24,383 bases of DNA from PFJX01 sp037442845 (GCA_037442845.1 JBBIPL010000025.1:1-24383); one strand, 5' to 3'; numbered from the stretch's first letter, positions 8,584 through 16,573 are shown. The notes: generated by a model from the sequence alone, not told the origin. A program made the numbers and translations.

Positions 8584-9913
8584 CGTCCTTCTTCGCACCC
8601 GGGCGACGTCGGCGCCGGCGCTTGCGCTCGCCGGCGGCGGCCGGCAGCAGCATGCCGGCCTGCTCGTCCTTGTCGGCGTCCTGGAAACGCGTCCACCAGT
8701 CCGCCAGTTCAGGCGCGGCGTCGCCGCCGCGCGCGCGGATGAGGAGGAAGTCGTAGCCGGCGCGGAAGCGGGGATGATCGAGCAGGCGGTAGGGACGCGC
8801 GCCGCTGCGCTGCTCGAAGCGCGCCTGCAGCGCCCAGATCTCTTTGATCGTGCCGTCGAAGCGGCGCGGAAAGGCGAGCGCGTCGCGCTGCCGCTCCAGT
8901 ACCGCGTCCATGGCGTCATACAGGGCGGGTTGCGCGCTCTGGCCGGTTTCCTTGTTGCGGCGCCATTCCGCGCGCATGTCGAACCAGAGCAGGCAGGCCA
9001 GCATGAAGGCGGGCGAGGCCGACTGGCCGTGCCGCACGCGTTCGTCGGTGTCATGCAGGGCGGCGTGCAGGAAGGCCTGCCGCTCGGCGTCGTCGAGGAT
9101 GGCGTCGAGCATGGGCAGGATGCCGCGATGCAGGCCCTCGGCGCGCAGCTGACGCACGCCGCGCTCGGCATGGCCGGAAAGCAGCAGCTTCATCATCTCG
9201 TCGAACAGGCGCGAGGCGGGAATGCGTTCCAGCATCGGCGCCAGTTCGGCGATCGGGGCGCGCGTCGCGGGGTCGATGCGGAAATCCAGCCTGGCGGCGA
9301 AGCGGGCGGCGCGCAGCATGCGCACCGGATCCTCGCGGAAGCGGCGCGCGGGGTCGCCGATCATGCGCAGCACCTTGCGGCGGGCGTCCTCGACGCCGTC
9401 ATGCCAATCCCAGACTTCCTGCCGCTCCGGGTCGTAATACAGGGCGTTGATGGTGAAGTCGCGGCGGGCGGCGTCCTCCTCCTGACTGCCGAAGACGTTG
9501 TCGCGCAGCAGCATGCCATCCTCGGCGGTGACGCGGGACTCGTCCTCCTCGTCCTCGACCTGGGGCGTCGCGGCGCGGAAGGTGGTGACTTCGATGAGGT
9601 CGGCGCCGCAATAGACGTGGACGATCTGGAAGCGGCGGCCGATCAGGCGGGCGCGGCGGAACACCCGCTTGACATCCTCCGGCCTGGCATCGGTGGCGAC
9701 GTCGAAATCCTTGGGCTCGCGTCCCAGCAGCAGGTCGCGCACCGCGCCGCCGACGACGAAGGCGGTGTAGCCGGCCTCGCGCAGGGCGCGGGTGGTGCGC
9801 AGGGCGCAGGCGGGCACCTGCTCGCGCCGGATGCCGTGGTCCGCAAGGGGCAGGATGCGCGGACCCGGCGCCGTTTTCCTGCCGAGCACCTTGTCGATGA
9901 GCCGGCGGATCAT
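8558..9913 (-). CDS. pcnB: Poly(A) polymerase I
   Basis: The product is 451 aa from the ATG at 9913. It adds A tails to RNA 3' ends, which promotes decay. The class II nucleotidyltransferase core is clear: VVGGAVRDLLLG, then the metal-binding DFD in PKDFDVATDA, RRDFTINALYYD, and EDPVRMLRAARFAARL. The leader segment HGIRREQVPACALRTTRAL and the lysine/arginine-rich C-terminal tail (ERKRRRRRRPGAKK) favour PcnB over CCA-adding enzyme. The open frame extends 22 codons upstream to 9979, but that region contains the probable -10 box, so the later ATG is preferred. It is the first gene of the leftward cluster and is divergent from exbB. Confidence 0.92.
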   Translation of the reverse strand: MIRRLIDKVLGRKTAPGPRILPLADHGIRREQVPACALRTTRALREAGYTAFVVGGAVRDLLLGREPKDFDVATDARPEDVKRVFRRARLIGRRFQIVHVYCGADLIEVTTFRAATPQVEDEEDESRVTAEDGMLLRDNVFGSQEEDAARRDFTINALYYDPERQEVWDWHDGVEDARRKVLRMIGDPARRFREDPVRMLRAARFAARLDFRIDPATRAPIAELAPMLERIPASRLFDEMMKLLLSGHAERGVRQLRAEGLHRGILPMLDAILDDAERQAFLHAALHDTDERVRHGQSASPAFMLACLLWFDMRAEWRRNKETGQSAQPALYDAMDAVLERQRDALAFPRRFDGTIKEIWALQARFEQRSGARPYRLLDHPRFRAGYDFLLIRARGGDAAPELADWWTRFQDADKDEQAGMLLPAAAGERKRRRRRRPGAKKDDAVEVKLA

Positions 9914-9970
9914 GGCTGCCGGCGCGGGGGAGCGGTCATGGGGGTGGGAAGGTTCTCCGAAGCGGCGCGC

Positions 9971-9976
9971 ATTATA
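9971..9976 (-). promoter_or_regulatory. Likely -10 box of the pcnB promoter
   Basis: A perfect TATAAT is read on the minus strand at 9976-9971, 58 bp before the pcnB ATG. No good -35 is visible at 16-18 bp upstream. It is the only strong -10 found ahead of the leftward pcnB-folK-kinase-panBC run, so it could drive the whole cluster. Confidence 0.5.
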
Positions 9977-10000
9977 CACGCAGGGGCATGGCCTTTCGGC

Positions 10001-10029
10001 TTGCCCGCGGGGTCCGCAGCGGCTACAGT
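10001..10029 (+). promoter_or_regulatory. Likely sigma-70 promoter of exbB-exbD-lpxK
   Basis: TTGCCC (10001-10006) and TACAGT (10024-10029) are separated by 17 bp, a sigma-70-type pair with 4/6 matches in each box. The expected transcript start is about 28 nt before the exbB GTG. It lies back to back with the pcnB -10 box. No Fur-box-like palindrome is obvious here, which argues against iron regulation of these genes. Confidence 0.45.
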
Positions 10030-10063
10030 ACCGCGAATTTTCAGCGCAAGGGGATCTAAGGGA

Positions 10064-10669
10064 GTGTTAGCCCTCATCGAAGCAGCGGGATGGCCGATCT
10101 GGCCTTTGATCATTGCCTCGATCCTGGCCTTGGCGATCATCTTCGAGCGTCTCTACACCCTGCGCCGCACCCAGGTGATCCCGGACGGCCTGCTCGAACA
10201 GGCCCTGAACAACCTGCGCCAGCATGGACCCAATCCCGACCTTGTACGCGGCCTCGCCGAGGGCTCGCCGCTCGGGCGCATCCTCGCCGTGGGCATCCGC
10301 AACCTGCACAACTCGCGCGAGGTGATGAAGGAATCGCTGGAGGAGATCGGTCGCGCCGTCGCCCACGATCTCGAGCGCTTCCTGCTGTCCCTCGGCACCA
10401 TCGCCGCCGTGGCGCCGTTGATGGGCCTGCTCGGCACGGTGGTGGGCATGATCGAGATCTTCGGCGCGCAGTCGCCCACCGGCGGCAATCCGGCGGCGCT
10501 CGCGCACGGCATCTCGGTGGCCCTTTACAACACCGCCTTCGGCATCATCGTGGCCATTCCCAGCATGATCTTTTATCGCTTTTTCCGCGGACGCGTGGAC
10601 GCCTATCTGGTGGAGATGGAGCAGCAGGCCGTGCGTCTGGTGGAGATCCTGCACGGCGAGCGCAAGTAA
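10064..10669 (+). CDS. exbB: ExbB/TolQ-family proton channel protein
   Basis: The product is 201 aa with a GTG start at 10064. AAGGGG lies about 10 nt upstream and AAGGGA directly before the start. ExbB forms the inner-membrane proton channel with ExbD and energises TonB-dependent outer-membrane processes. Three membrane segments are visible (about 10-30, 110-135 and 155-175). Family segments are AVAPLMGLLGTVVGMIEIF and ISVALYNTAFGIIVAIPSM. The open frame runs far upstream through pcnB in antisense, but that part is a shadow. exbD follows with a one-base TAATG overlap. No tonB, tolA or receptor gene is adjacent. ExbB is preferred over TolQ or MotA because of the exbD-lpxK context. Confidence 0.92.
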   Translation: MLALIEAAGWPIWPLIIASILALAIIFERLYTLRRTQVIPDGLLEQALNNLRQHGPNPDLVRGLAEGSPLGRILAVGIRNLHNSREVMKESLEEIGRAVAHDLERFLLSLGTIAAVAPLMGLLGTVVGMIEIFGAQSPTGGNPAALAHGISVALYNTAFGIIVAIPSMIFYRFFRGRVDAYLVEMEQQAVRLVEILHGERK

Positions 10670-11094
10670 TGCATTTTCGCCACCTGCGCCGTGACGAGCC
10701 GGAGATCAATCTGATTCCGTTGATCGACGTGATGCTGGTGATCCTGATTTTCCTGGCGGTCACCACCACCTACGCGCGCTTCGCCGAGTTGCAGATCAAC
10801 CTGCCCGAGGCCGAGGGCGAAAGTCCCAAGGAAGCGCCCACCCAGATCAACGTCGGCGTCGACCAGCAGGGTGGTTACATCATCGCCGGCGCGCCGGCGC
10901 CGCCCGGCGGCGTGGAAGCCCTGGTCGACGCTCTGAAAGCGGCGGCCGGCGGCCAGGCGGACCCGGTCATCGTCATCGCCGCCGATGCCCACGCCACGCA
11001 CCAGGCGGTGATACGGGTGATGGATGCCGCGCGCCGCGCCGGTTACCCGCGGGTGACCTTCGTCACCCATATCTCTCCCGCCGAACAGCCTTGA
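10669..11094 (+). CDS. exbD: ExbD/TolR-family energy transduction protein
   Basis: The product is 141 aa. A short cytoplasmic N-terminus leads into one membrane helix (about 15-37). It carries the conserved proton-carrying aspartate D20 in EINLIPLIDVMLVILIF. A periplasmic domain of about 100 residues follows. The partner is ExbB, whose stop codon shares one base with this ATG. Its own end overlaps the TTG start of lpxK by 4 bp, so the three genes should be translated together. The product is a normal-length ExbD with no missing motif. Confidence 0.93.
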   Translation: MHFRHLRRDEPEINLIPLIDVMLVILIFLAVTTTYARFAELQINLPEAEGESPKEAPTQINVGVDQQGGYIIAGAPAPPGGVEALVDALKAAAGGQADPVIVIAADAHATHQAVIRVMDAARRAGYPRVTFVTHISPAEQP

Positions 11095-12104
11095 GCCAGG
11101 CGCTCACGCGCGCGTGGCACGGCCAGGGCCCGAGGTGGGCGCGCACGCTGCTGCTTGGCCTGGTTCCCCTGAGTCTGCTGTTCGGGGCGCTGGTGGTGCT
11201 GCGGCGTCGGCTCTACCGTCTTGGTCTGCTCAAGGTCACACGCCTGCCGGTACCTGTCATCGTCGTCGGTAATCTCACTGTCGGCGGCGCCGGTAAAACC
11301 CCCCTGGTGTTGGCCCTGGTGGACTGGCTGCGGCGGGCCGGATACCGGCCCGGTCTGATCAGCCGGGGATATGCCGGCGCCGCGCGCGAACCCATGCCGG
11401 TGGCCGCCGACAGCGATCCCGCCCTGGTGGGCGATGAGCCCGTGCTGCTGGCGCGCCGCGCCGCCTGTCCGCTCTGGGTGGGGCGCGCCCGCGCCGAGGC
11501 CGGGCGGCGCTTGCTGGCCCGGCATCCGGAGGTGGATGTACTGCTGGCCGATGACGGCCTGCAGCATCTGGCCCTGGCGCGCGACATGGAAATCGTCGTC
11601 GTCGATGGTAGGCGCGGCTTCGGCAACGCTCGCCTGTTGCCCGCCGGACCATTGCGCGAACCGCTTGCCCGCCTGGCCGAAGCGGATGCGGTGGTGGTCA
11701 ACGGCGGCGGTATCAGCGGCTTGCCCGTGCCCACCTTCGCCATGGCTTTGCGCGGCAGCGAATTCGTCAATCTCGCCGATCCCTCGCGCGTGGTCGACGC
11801 CGCCCATTTCGCCGGGCGCAAGCTGCACGCATTGGCCGGCATCGGCGATCCCGCGCGCTTCTTCGAGCGCCTGCGCGAACTCGGCCTGCACTTCGAGGCG
11901 CACGCCTTTGCAGATCATCATCCCTATGCCGCCGCCGATTTGCCCGCCGGCACGCTGCTGATGACGGAAAAGGACGCGGTGAAATGCGCCGCCTTCGCCC
12001 GGCCGGATGACTGGTTTCTTTCGGTTGACGCCGAGGTGGAGGCGGGACTAAATACCCTGCTGTCGAATGTCATGAAAGCCCGCCATGGATGCCAAGCTGC
12101 TTGA
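11091..12104 (+). CDS. lpxK: Tetraacyldisaccharide 4'-kinase
   Basis: The product is 337 aa. It phosphorylates the 4' position of the lipid A disaccharide precursor at the inner face of the inner membrane. An N-terminal membrane helix is visible (about 18-40). The P-loop VGGAGKTPL (G65-T70 core) follows in VIVVGNLTVGG. Further family segments are LISRGYAG, GDEPVLLARR, LLADDGLQHLALARD and LLMTEKDAVKC. The start appears to be TTG at 11091, overlapping the exbD stop, which suggests coupled and perhaps low translation. It overlaps the following Trm112-family gene by 20 bp. Its presence shows that the organism makes lipid A. Confidence 0.94.
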   Translation: MSQALTRAWHGQGPRWARTLLLGLVPLSLLFGALVVLRRRLYRLGLLKVTRLPVPVIVVGNLTVGGAGKTPLVLALVDWLRRAGYRPGLISRGYAGAAREPMPVAADSDPALVGDEPVLLARRAACPLWVGRARAEAGRRLLARHPEVDVLLADDGLQHLALARDMEIVVVDGRRGFGNARLLPAGPLREPLARLAEADAVVVNGGGISGLPVPTFAMALRGSEFVNLADPSRVVDAAHFAGRKLHALAGIGDPARFFERLRELGLHFEAHAFADHHPYAAADLPAGTLLMTEKDAVKCAAFARPDDWFLSVDAEVEAGLNTLLSNVMKARHGCQAA

Positions 12105-12267
12105 AATCCTCGTCTGCCCCATCTGCAAGGGGCCTCTGGTGTATCGCAAGGAGGCGCGGGAACTGATCTGCAAGGCGGATCGCCTGGCTTTCCCCATCCG
12201 CGACGGCATCCCGGTCATGCTGGAGGAGGAGGCCCGGCGTCTGCGGGAAACCGAGGAAGTCGCCTGA
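12085..12267 (+). CDS. Trm112-family (YcaR-like) small protein
   Basis: The product is 60 aa. The family signature is visible as LLEILVCPICKGPL, then LICKADRLAFPIRDGIPVML. The CPxC pair (C11, C14) and C30 recall the zinc-ribbon-like eukaryotic Trm112, though bacterial members often lose the metal. In many proteobacteria this gene lies between lpxK and kdsB. Here it overlaps lpxK by 20 bp as expected, but kdsB is absent: the next gene, 35 bp away, is fliJ. The function of YcaR-type proteins is poorly known. The family assignment is firm. Confidence 0.9.
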   Translation: MDAKLLEILVCPICKGPLVYRKEARELICKADRLAFPIRDGIPVMLEEEARRLRETEEVA

Positions 12268-12301
12268 TCGGCGGCGCCGCCAGCCCGCCGGCGCTTGCCG
12301 C

Positions 12302-12757
12302 ATGGCCCAGCCTTTCCCGCTGCAATCCCTGCTCGATCACGCCCGCCATCGCATGGAGGCGGGCGAACGCCTGCTGCGCATCCTGAAGCGCCGGCTGGAA
12401 GCCGCGCGGCAGCGCTTGCTCGAGTTGCGCGAATACAAACTGGACTATCAGCGGCGCCTCGCCGGCGGCGGCGCGCGGGGCATGGACATCCATCTGCTGC
12501 GGGATTTTCACGTCTTTCTCGGCAAATTGGACGCCGCCATAGCGCATCAGGCCGCCGAAGTGGACAAGGCCGAGGGCAATTGGCGCGCCGCCCACGACAA
12601 CTGGCTGGCCCTGCGGCGCAAGGTTAAAGCCTATGAAACCCTGTCCACGCGCCATCAGCACCGGGAAAACGCGCGCCAGGAAAAACGCGAGCAGCGCCTG
12701 ACCGACGAAACCGCCCTGCGCCGACACCTGCATGGGAACGGCGGTTCCATGATCTGA
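12302..12757 (+). CDS. fliJ: Flagellar export protein FliJ
   Basis: The product is 151 aa, almost entirely charged coiled coil, with the FliJ-like opening QPFPLQSLLDHARHRMEAGE. FliJ is the central stalk-like part of the export ATPase complex; it works with FliI and FliH and escorts chaperones to FlhA. A glycine break (AGGGARG) divides the two long helices, as in family members. The usual upstream partners fliH and fliI are not present; the Trm112 gene is directly upstream instead. fliK follows 49 bp downstream. The identity is inferred from helical pattern, length and position before fliK. Confidence 0.85.
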   Translation: MAQPFPLQSLLDHARHRMEAGERLLRILKRRLEAARQRLLELREYKLDYQRRLAGGGARGMDIHLLRDFHVFLGKLDAAIAHQAAEVDKAEGNWRAAHDNWLALRRKVKAYETLSTRHQHRENARQEKREQRLTDETALRRHLHGNGGSMI

Positions 12758-12806
12758 GGCGGCACGGTGCTTGCTTAAGCTTCCTCAAAGCGGCACGGAG
12801 GAAGAC

Positions 12807-13976
12807 ATGGTCGATGTTTCGACGGCATTGGACGCGACCGCCGGTGTGGCGGCCGGCAAGGTCGATCCCGCTGTGGCGGGGCAGGGCGGCAAGACCGCCG
12901 CTTCGTTCTTTGCCGTGCTTGCAGCGCGCATGGCGCCGGCGGGTGAGGCGAATGGGGTGGATGCCGTGGCCGGAGGGAAGGCGTTGTCGGCGACGGAGAT
13001 CGGCAACGGCCTGTCGGCCCAGGAAGAGGCCGGCGAGGCGGCCGCCGACGCCGTCCTCGATCCCGCCTTGGCGGCGGCCATGAATGCTCAGCCGGTGGCG
13101 GCGGCGTCCGCGCAAACGCCCGCCGCATCGTCCACCGGCCCGGTTTCCGCCGCTTCCGGGGCGGCCGTGCCGCAGTCCGCAAGCCCGCGGGGTACGTCGG
13201 CGCGCGCATCCGCGCCGATGGCCGCAAAGGACGCGCCGCCGCCGGCCACTGGTCTGTCGGAAACGGCGAAGCCCTGGTCTGACGGCCTGGCCAAGACGGC
13301 AAACCCTGCCGCCGATGCGGTCATGAAAGGGCAAGCCTTGCCGCAATCGCCGGCCATCAATGCGGCGGCCTTGTCCGCGGCGGGGGCCGGGCTCGCGCGC
13401 GAGGGCGTCGTCGATGCCCTGGCCGCCGTTTCGGCAAGCGCCGCCAACGGCGCGGGCGGAACCGCCGCCTTGCTCCCGACGACGAGGGGCGTGCTGACCG
13501 ATCCCGCCATGTCGAGCTTGTTCGATGTCCTTCCCCGGCAGGCCGAAGGTCGCCCGAATGTCGCCATCGAGGCGCCATTGCGCTCCCCGGCCTTCGCCAG
13601 TGAGCTGGGCGAGAAGATCGTCTGGCTGGCCGGGCGGCATGCGCAGTTCGCCGAACTCAGCCTGAACCCGCCTCATCTGGGGGCCTTGGAGGTGCGCCTC
13701 AGCGTGTCCGGCGGCGAGGCCGCGGCCCAGTTCTTCTCCGCCAACGCCGGCGTGCGCGATGCCCTGGAAACCGCCTTGCCGCGCCTGCGCGAACTCATGG
13801 CCCAGGCCGGCATCCATCTCGGCGAGGCCCAGGTGCGCGACGAGGCCTTCGCGCGTGACGAAGCCGCGCGAGGGGAGCTTCGCACTTTCGCCGGCCCCTC
13901 CACGCAAGCCGCCGAGGAGATGGCTGCACGCGCGCCGCCGATGCGCGGCATGGGGCTGGTGGATCTCTACGTCTGA
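12807..13976 (+). CDS. fliK: Flagellar hook-length control protein FliK
   Basis: The product is 389 aa from the ATG at 12807, chosen over a TTG at 12771 because GGAGGAAG lies just before it. FliK is a secreted ruler that measures hook length and switches export specificity at FlhB. About the first 250 residues are low-complexity Ala/Pro/Ser/Gly sequence, typical of the disordered ruler part. The C-terminal Flg_hook domain (about 255-350) is recognisable: LSLNPPHLGALEVRLSVSGG, then FFSANAGVRDALETALPRLR. It is followed by a 145-bp gap before fliL. Confidence 0.9.
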   Translation: MVDVSTALDATAGVAAGKVDPAVAGQGGKTAASFFAVLAARMAPAGEANGVDAVAGGKALSATEIGNGLSAQEEAGEAAADAVLDPALAAAMNAQPVAAASAQTPAASSTGPVSAASGAAVPQSASPRGTSARASAPMAAKDAPPPATGLSETAKPWSDGLAKTANPAADAVMKGQALPQSPAINAAALSAAGAGLAREGVVDALAAVSASAANGAGGTAALLPTTRGVLTDPAMSSLFDVLPRQAEGRPNVAIEAPLRSPAFASELGEKIVWLAGRHAQFAELSLNPPHLGALEVRLSVSGGEAAAQFFSANAGVRDALETALPRLRELMAQAGIHLGEAQVRDEAFARDEAARGELRTFAGPSTQAAEEMAARAPPMRGMGLVDLYV

Positions 13977-14017
13977 GTCTAGCGGACTTGGCCTATGCAA
14001 CCCGCATGCGCCGGGGC

Positions 14018-14046
14018 TTGCCTATTGTCTTGTCATGACGTAATAA
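14018..14046 (+). promoter_or_regulatory. Possible promoter ahead of fliL
   Basis: TTGCCT (14018-14023) and TAATAA (14041-14046) are separated by exactly 17 bp. They lie in a conspicuously AT-rich island (about 14024-14110) between fliK and fliL. This fits a sigma-70-type promoter for the fliLMNO genes. I did not find a good FliA or sigma-54 flagellar site here. Activity is unproven. Confidence 0.4.
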
Positions 14047-14121
14047 AGAACATAAGCTTCGTGAAGAAACATTCTGTTTTTGCGCGATATTTTCTGGCAA
14101 GGGTTTTCCATAGGGGGCATT

Positions 14122-14622
14122 GTGGCGAAAAAGGAAGCGCCGGCCGCGGAAGCGGTAGCGCAAGTACCCAAGAAGAAGGGCAAGCTGATCCTCATCCTGG
14201 CGGTGGCGGCGGTGCTCTTACTGGGCGGCGGCGTCGCCGCCTTCCTGCTGCTGTCGCAGCCGGATGCGGAACAGACCGAGGTGGCCGAGGCGGAAGCGGA
14301 AGACAAGACTCCGCCGGTGTACGAGCGCCTGGAAACCTTCACCGTCAACCTGTCGGATCAGCAAAGCTACCTGCAGACCGACATCCAGCTTCTGCTTGGC
14401 AATGCCGAGGTCCAGGCGAAGATCAAGCAACGCATGCCCGAGGTGCGCGATGCGCTGATCCGCCTGTTGTCGAGCAAGACCACCGACGAGCTGACCCAGC
14501 AGGAAGGCAAGGATGCGCTGGCCACCGAGATCGCCCAGGCGGTGAATGCCGTGCTGAAGGTCGAGGACGAGGCGAAGGGCATCAAGAAAGTGTTGTTCGC
14601 TTCCTTCATCATCCAGGGCTGA
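14122..14622 (+). CDS. fliL: Flagellar basal body-associated protein FliL
   Basis: The product is 166 aa from the GTG at 14122, preceded by AGGGGG (14112-14117). A frame-open TTG at 14080 would add 14 residues that do not look native. There is a lysine-rich cytoplasmic N-terminus (KKEAP to PKKKGK), one membrane helix (about 20-42), an acidic linker (EVAEAEAED), and the FliL periplasmic domain with FTVNLSDQQSYLQTDIQLLL and the end VLFASFIIQG. FliL is a single-pass inner-membrane protein that surrounds and supports the MotAB stator. fliM starts 10 bp after its stop. Confidence 0.93.
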   Translation: MAKKEAPAAEAVAQVPKKKGKLILILAVAAVLLLGGGVAAFLLLSQPDAEQTEVAEAEAEDKTPPVYERLETFTVNLSDQQSYLQTDIQLLLGNAEVQAKIKQRMPEVRDALIRLLSSKTTDELTQQEGKDALATEIAQAVNAVLKVEDEAKGIKKVLFASFIIQG

Positions 14623-14632
14623 CCGGAACAAC

Positions 14633-15628
14633 GTGGCCGACGACATCCTTTCCCAGGAAGAGGTCGATGCCCTGCTCAGGGGGGTGACCGGGGAATCGGA
14701 GGAATCCGGAGCCGAGGAGGCTGAAGGGGGTGTCCGCGTCTATGACATCGGCCGCCAGGAACGCATCGTGCGCGGGCGCATGCCCACGCTGGAAATCATC
14801 AATGAACGCTTCGCGCGCAATTTCCGCATCGGCCTGTTCAACCTGATCCGCCGCACGGCGGAAATCTCGGTAGGGCCGGTGACGGTCATCAAGTACAGCG
14901 AATTCGTGCGCAACCTGGTGGTACCCACCAACCTGAACATGGTGCACATGAACCCGCTGCGCGGCACCGCGCTGTTCGTGTTCGATCCGAACCTGGTGTT
15001 CCTGGTCATCGACAACCTGTTCGGCGGCGACGGCCGTTACCACATGCGCGTCGAGGGGCGCGACTTCACGCCCACCGAGCAGCGCATCATCAAGAAGATG
15101 CTGGAAGTGGTGTTCGAGGAAATGCGCAAGGCCTGGGAAGCGATCTTTCCCATCCGTTTCGAATACGTGCGCTCGGAAATGAACACCCAGTTCGCCAACA
15201 TCGCCACGCCCACGGAAGTGGTGGTGGTGAACACCTTCAACATCGAGTTGGGCTCGGGCGGCGGCGATTTCCATGTCTGCATGCCCTACAGCATGATCGA
15301 ACCGATCCGCGACCAACTCACCAGCGCCATGCAGGCCGACCGCGCCGAAGCCGACGAACGCTGGATTTCGCAGATGCGCCTGCAGGTGCAGGACGCGGAG
15401 GTGGAACTGGTGGCGAACCTGGGACATACTTCGGTCACCCTGCGGCAGATCGTCGATCTCAAGGTGGGCGACGTGATTTCCCTGGAAGTGCCGGACGCCG
15501 TGGTCGCCCACGTCGAAGGCGTGCCCCTGTTCCGCTGCCAATATGGCCAGCGCAGCGGGCAACTGGCCCTCAAGGTCGAGCAGGTCCTGCAGGGCCAGGA
15601 TCAACTGGCCTGTGCCGGGAGCCTATGA
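14633..15628 (+). CDS. fliM: Flagellar motor switch protein FliM
   Basis: The product is 331 aa with a GTG start. It forms the middle of the C-ring and receives phosphorylated CheY. The CheY-binding peptide is visible at residues 6-15 (LSQEEVDALL). A middle domain follows with NLFGGDGRYH and TEQRIIKKMLEVVFEEM, then the C-terminal SpoA/FliN-like domain (about 250-325: VELVANLGHTSVTLRQIVDL). The stop overlaps the fliN start by 4 bp. The length is normal and no motif is missing. Confidence 0.96.
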   Translation: MADDILSQEEVDALLRGVTGESEESGAEEAEGGVRVYDIGRQERIVRGRMPTLEIINERFARNFRIGLFNLIRRTAEISVGPVTVIKYSEFVRNLVVPTNLNMVHMNPLRGTALFVFDPNLVFLVIDNLFGGDGRYHMRVEGRDFTPTEQRIIKKMLEVVFEEMRKAWEAIFPIRFEYVRSEMNTQFANIATPTEVVVVNTFNIELGSGGGDFHVCMPYSMIEPIRDQLTSAMQADRAEADERWISQMRLQVQDAEVELVANLGHTSVTLRQIVDLKVGDVISLEVPDAVVAHVEGVPLFRCQYGQRSGQLALKVEQVLQGQDQLACAGSL

Positions 15629-16110
15629 TGAGCGAAGACGCGCAACAGCAGGACGACATTTCCGCCGACGACTGGGCCGCCGCTCTGGCCGAGCAGGAGA
15701 GCTCCGCTCCCGCCGCCGGGGGTGGAGGGGACGACTGGGCCGCCGCCCTGGCCGAACAGGAGCGGGCGGACAAGGCCGCGGCCGAGGCGCAGCCAAAGAA
15801 GGCGCAGATCTTCCAGAATCTCTCACCGGAGTCCTTGCAGCCGGCGGCCAACAACCTCGACCTGATCCTCGACATTCCGGTGCAGCTCAACGTCGAGCTG
15901 GGCCGCACCAAGATCGCCATCCGCAACCTGCTGCAACTGGCGCAGGGCTCGGTGGTGGAACTGGACGGCCTCGCCGGCCAGCCCATGGACGTGCTGGTGA
16001 ACGGCTGCCTGATCGCCCAGGGCGAGGTGGTGGTGGTCAACGACAAGTTCGGCATCCGCCTGACCGACATCATCAGTCCCGCCGAGCGGCTGCGCCGCAT
16101 CAATCGATGA
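15625..16110 (+). CDS. fliN: Flagellar motor switch protein FliN
   Basis: The product is 161 aa. FliN forms the base of the C-ring with FliM and docks FliH for export. The SpoA domain covers about residues 72-155 (ILDIPVQLNVELGRTK, then VVVNDKFGIRLTDII). The N-terminus is unusual: the 11-residue motif DDWAAALAEQE occurs twice, at 15-25 and 36-46, separated by a Ser/Ala/Pro/Gly linker. Other FliN proteins, as far as I recall, carry one such acidic-Trp motif. A second ATG at 15628 is possible. fliO overlaps by 4 bp. Confidence 0.95.
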   Translation: MMSEDAQQQDDISADDWAAALAEQESSAPAAGGGGDDWAAALAEQERADKAAAEAQPKKAQIFQNLSPESLQPAANNLDLILDIPVQLNVELGRTKIAIRNLLQLAQGSVVELDGLAGQPMDVLVNGCLIAQGEVVVVNDKFGIRLTDIISPAERLRRINR

Positions 16111-16523
16111 GGCTTCCCGGCCTGACCGCTTTCCTCGCGGGTCTTGCCCTGGCTTTCCCGGCCTGGGGCGCGGAACCTACGCCGCCCGTGTCGACGGGCG
16201 GCGCCCTGTTCCAGGGACTGGTCGGCCTGCTCATCGTGCTCGCCGCGCTGGCGGTTTTTTTCTGGTTCCTGCGCCGCTTTTCCCCCGGCCAGACCGGCGC
16301 CCAGGGCGCGGTGAAGGTGGTCGGCGGCGTCATGCTGGGCCCGCGCGAGCGCCTGGTCGTGGTGGAGGTGGGCGAAACCTGGCTGTTGCTCGGTGTGGGC
16401 GGCGGTCAGGTCAATACCCTGCATACCCTGCCCAGACCGGCCGGCTTCGTGCCTTCCCCGCACCATCCGATGCCCGGCTTCGCCGACAAGCTGAAGGAAC
16501 TGATTTCCAAGCGTCAGCCCTGA
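16107..16523 (+). CDS. fliO: Flagellar biosynthetic protein FliO
   Basis: The product is 138 aa. A signal-peptide-like N-terminus (about 1-21, ending AWGAE) is followed by a short loop and one strong membrane helix (about 34-56). A cytoplasmic domain follows with the FliO-type motif VKVVGGVMLGPRERLVVVEV and TWLLLGVGGGQVNTLHTL. FliO acts as an assembly factor for the FliP ring of the export gate. It starts within the fliN stop (ATGA). A 338-bp repeat-rich gap then separates it from fliP, although these two genes are normally contiguous. Confidence 0.92.
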   Translation: MRLPGLTAFLAGLALAFPAWGAEPTPPVSTGGALFQGLVGLLIVLAALAVFFWFLRRFSPGQTGAQGAVKVVGGVMLGPRERLVVVEVGETWLLLGVGGGQVNTLHTLPRPAGFVPSPHHPMPGFADKLKELISKRQP

Positions 16524-16573
16524 CGAAGTCGGCTTGACCCGGCATGGGTCGCCGCCAAGTCCCTTGTCGGGAT

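Noticed and set aside
8555..10063. Long plus-strand open frame upstream of exbB, opposite pcnB
   Set aside because: The plus-strand frame is open only because it mirrors the third codon positions of pcnB. The ExbB signature begins after 10064, so only that part is real.
14044..14070. FliA (sigma-28) promoter beginning TAAAGAAC
   Set aside because: The -10 part at the required spacing (GAAGAAAC) matches the GCCGATAA consensus in only about half of its positions.
14095..14110. Sigma-54-like site TGGCAA-N5-TTCCA before fliL
   Set aside because: The near-invariant GC of the -12 element is CC here. The predicted transcript start would fall on the fliL GTG, downstream of its ribosome site.
15655..15765. 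FliN duplication as an assembly error
   Set aside because: The DNA of the two copies differs at several synonymous positions and the linker is coding and in frame, so it is unlikely to be a simple assembly duplication.
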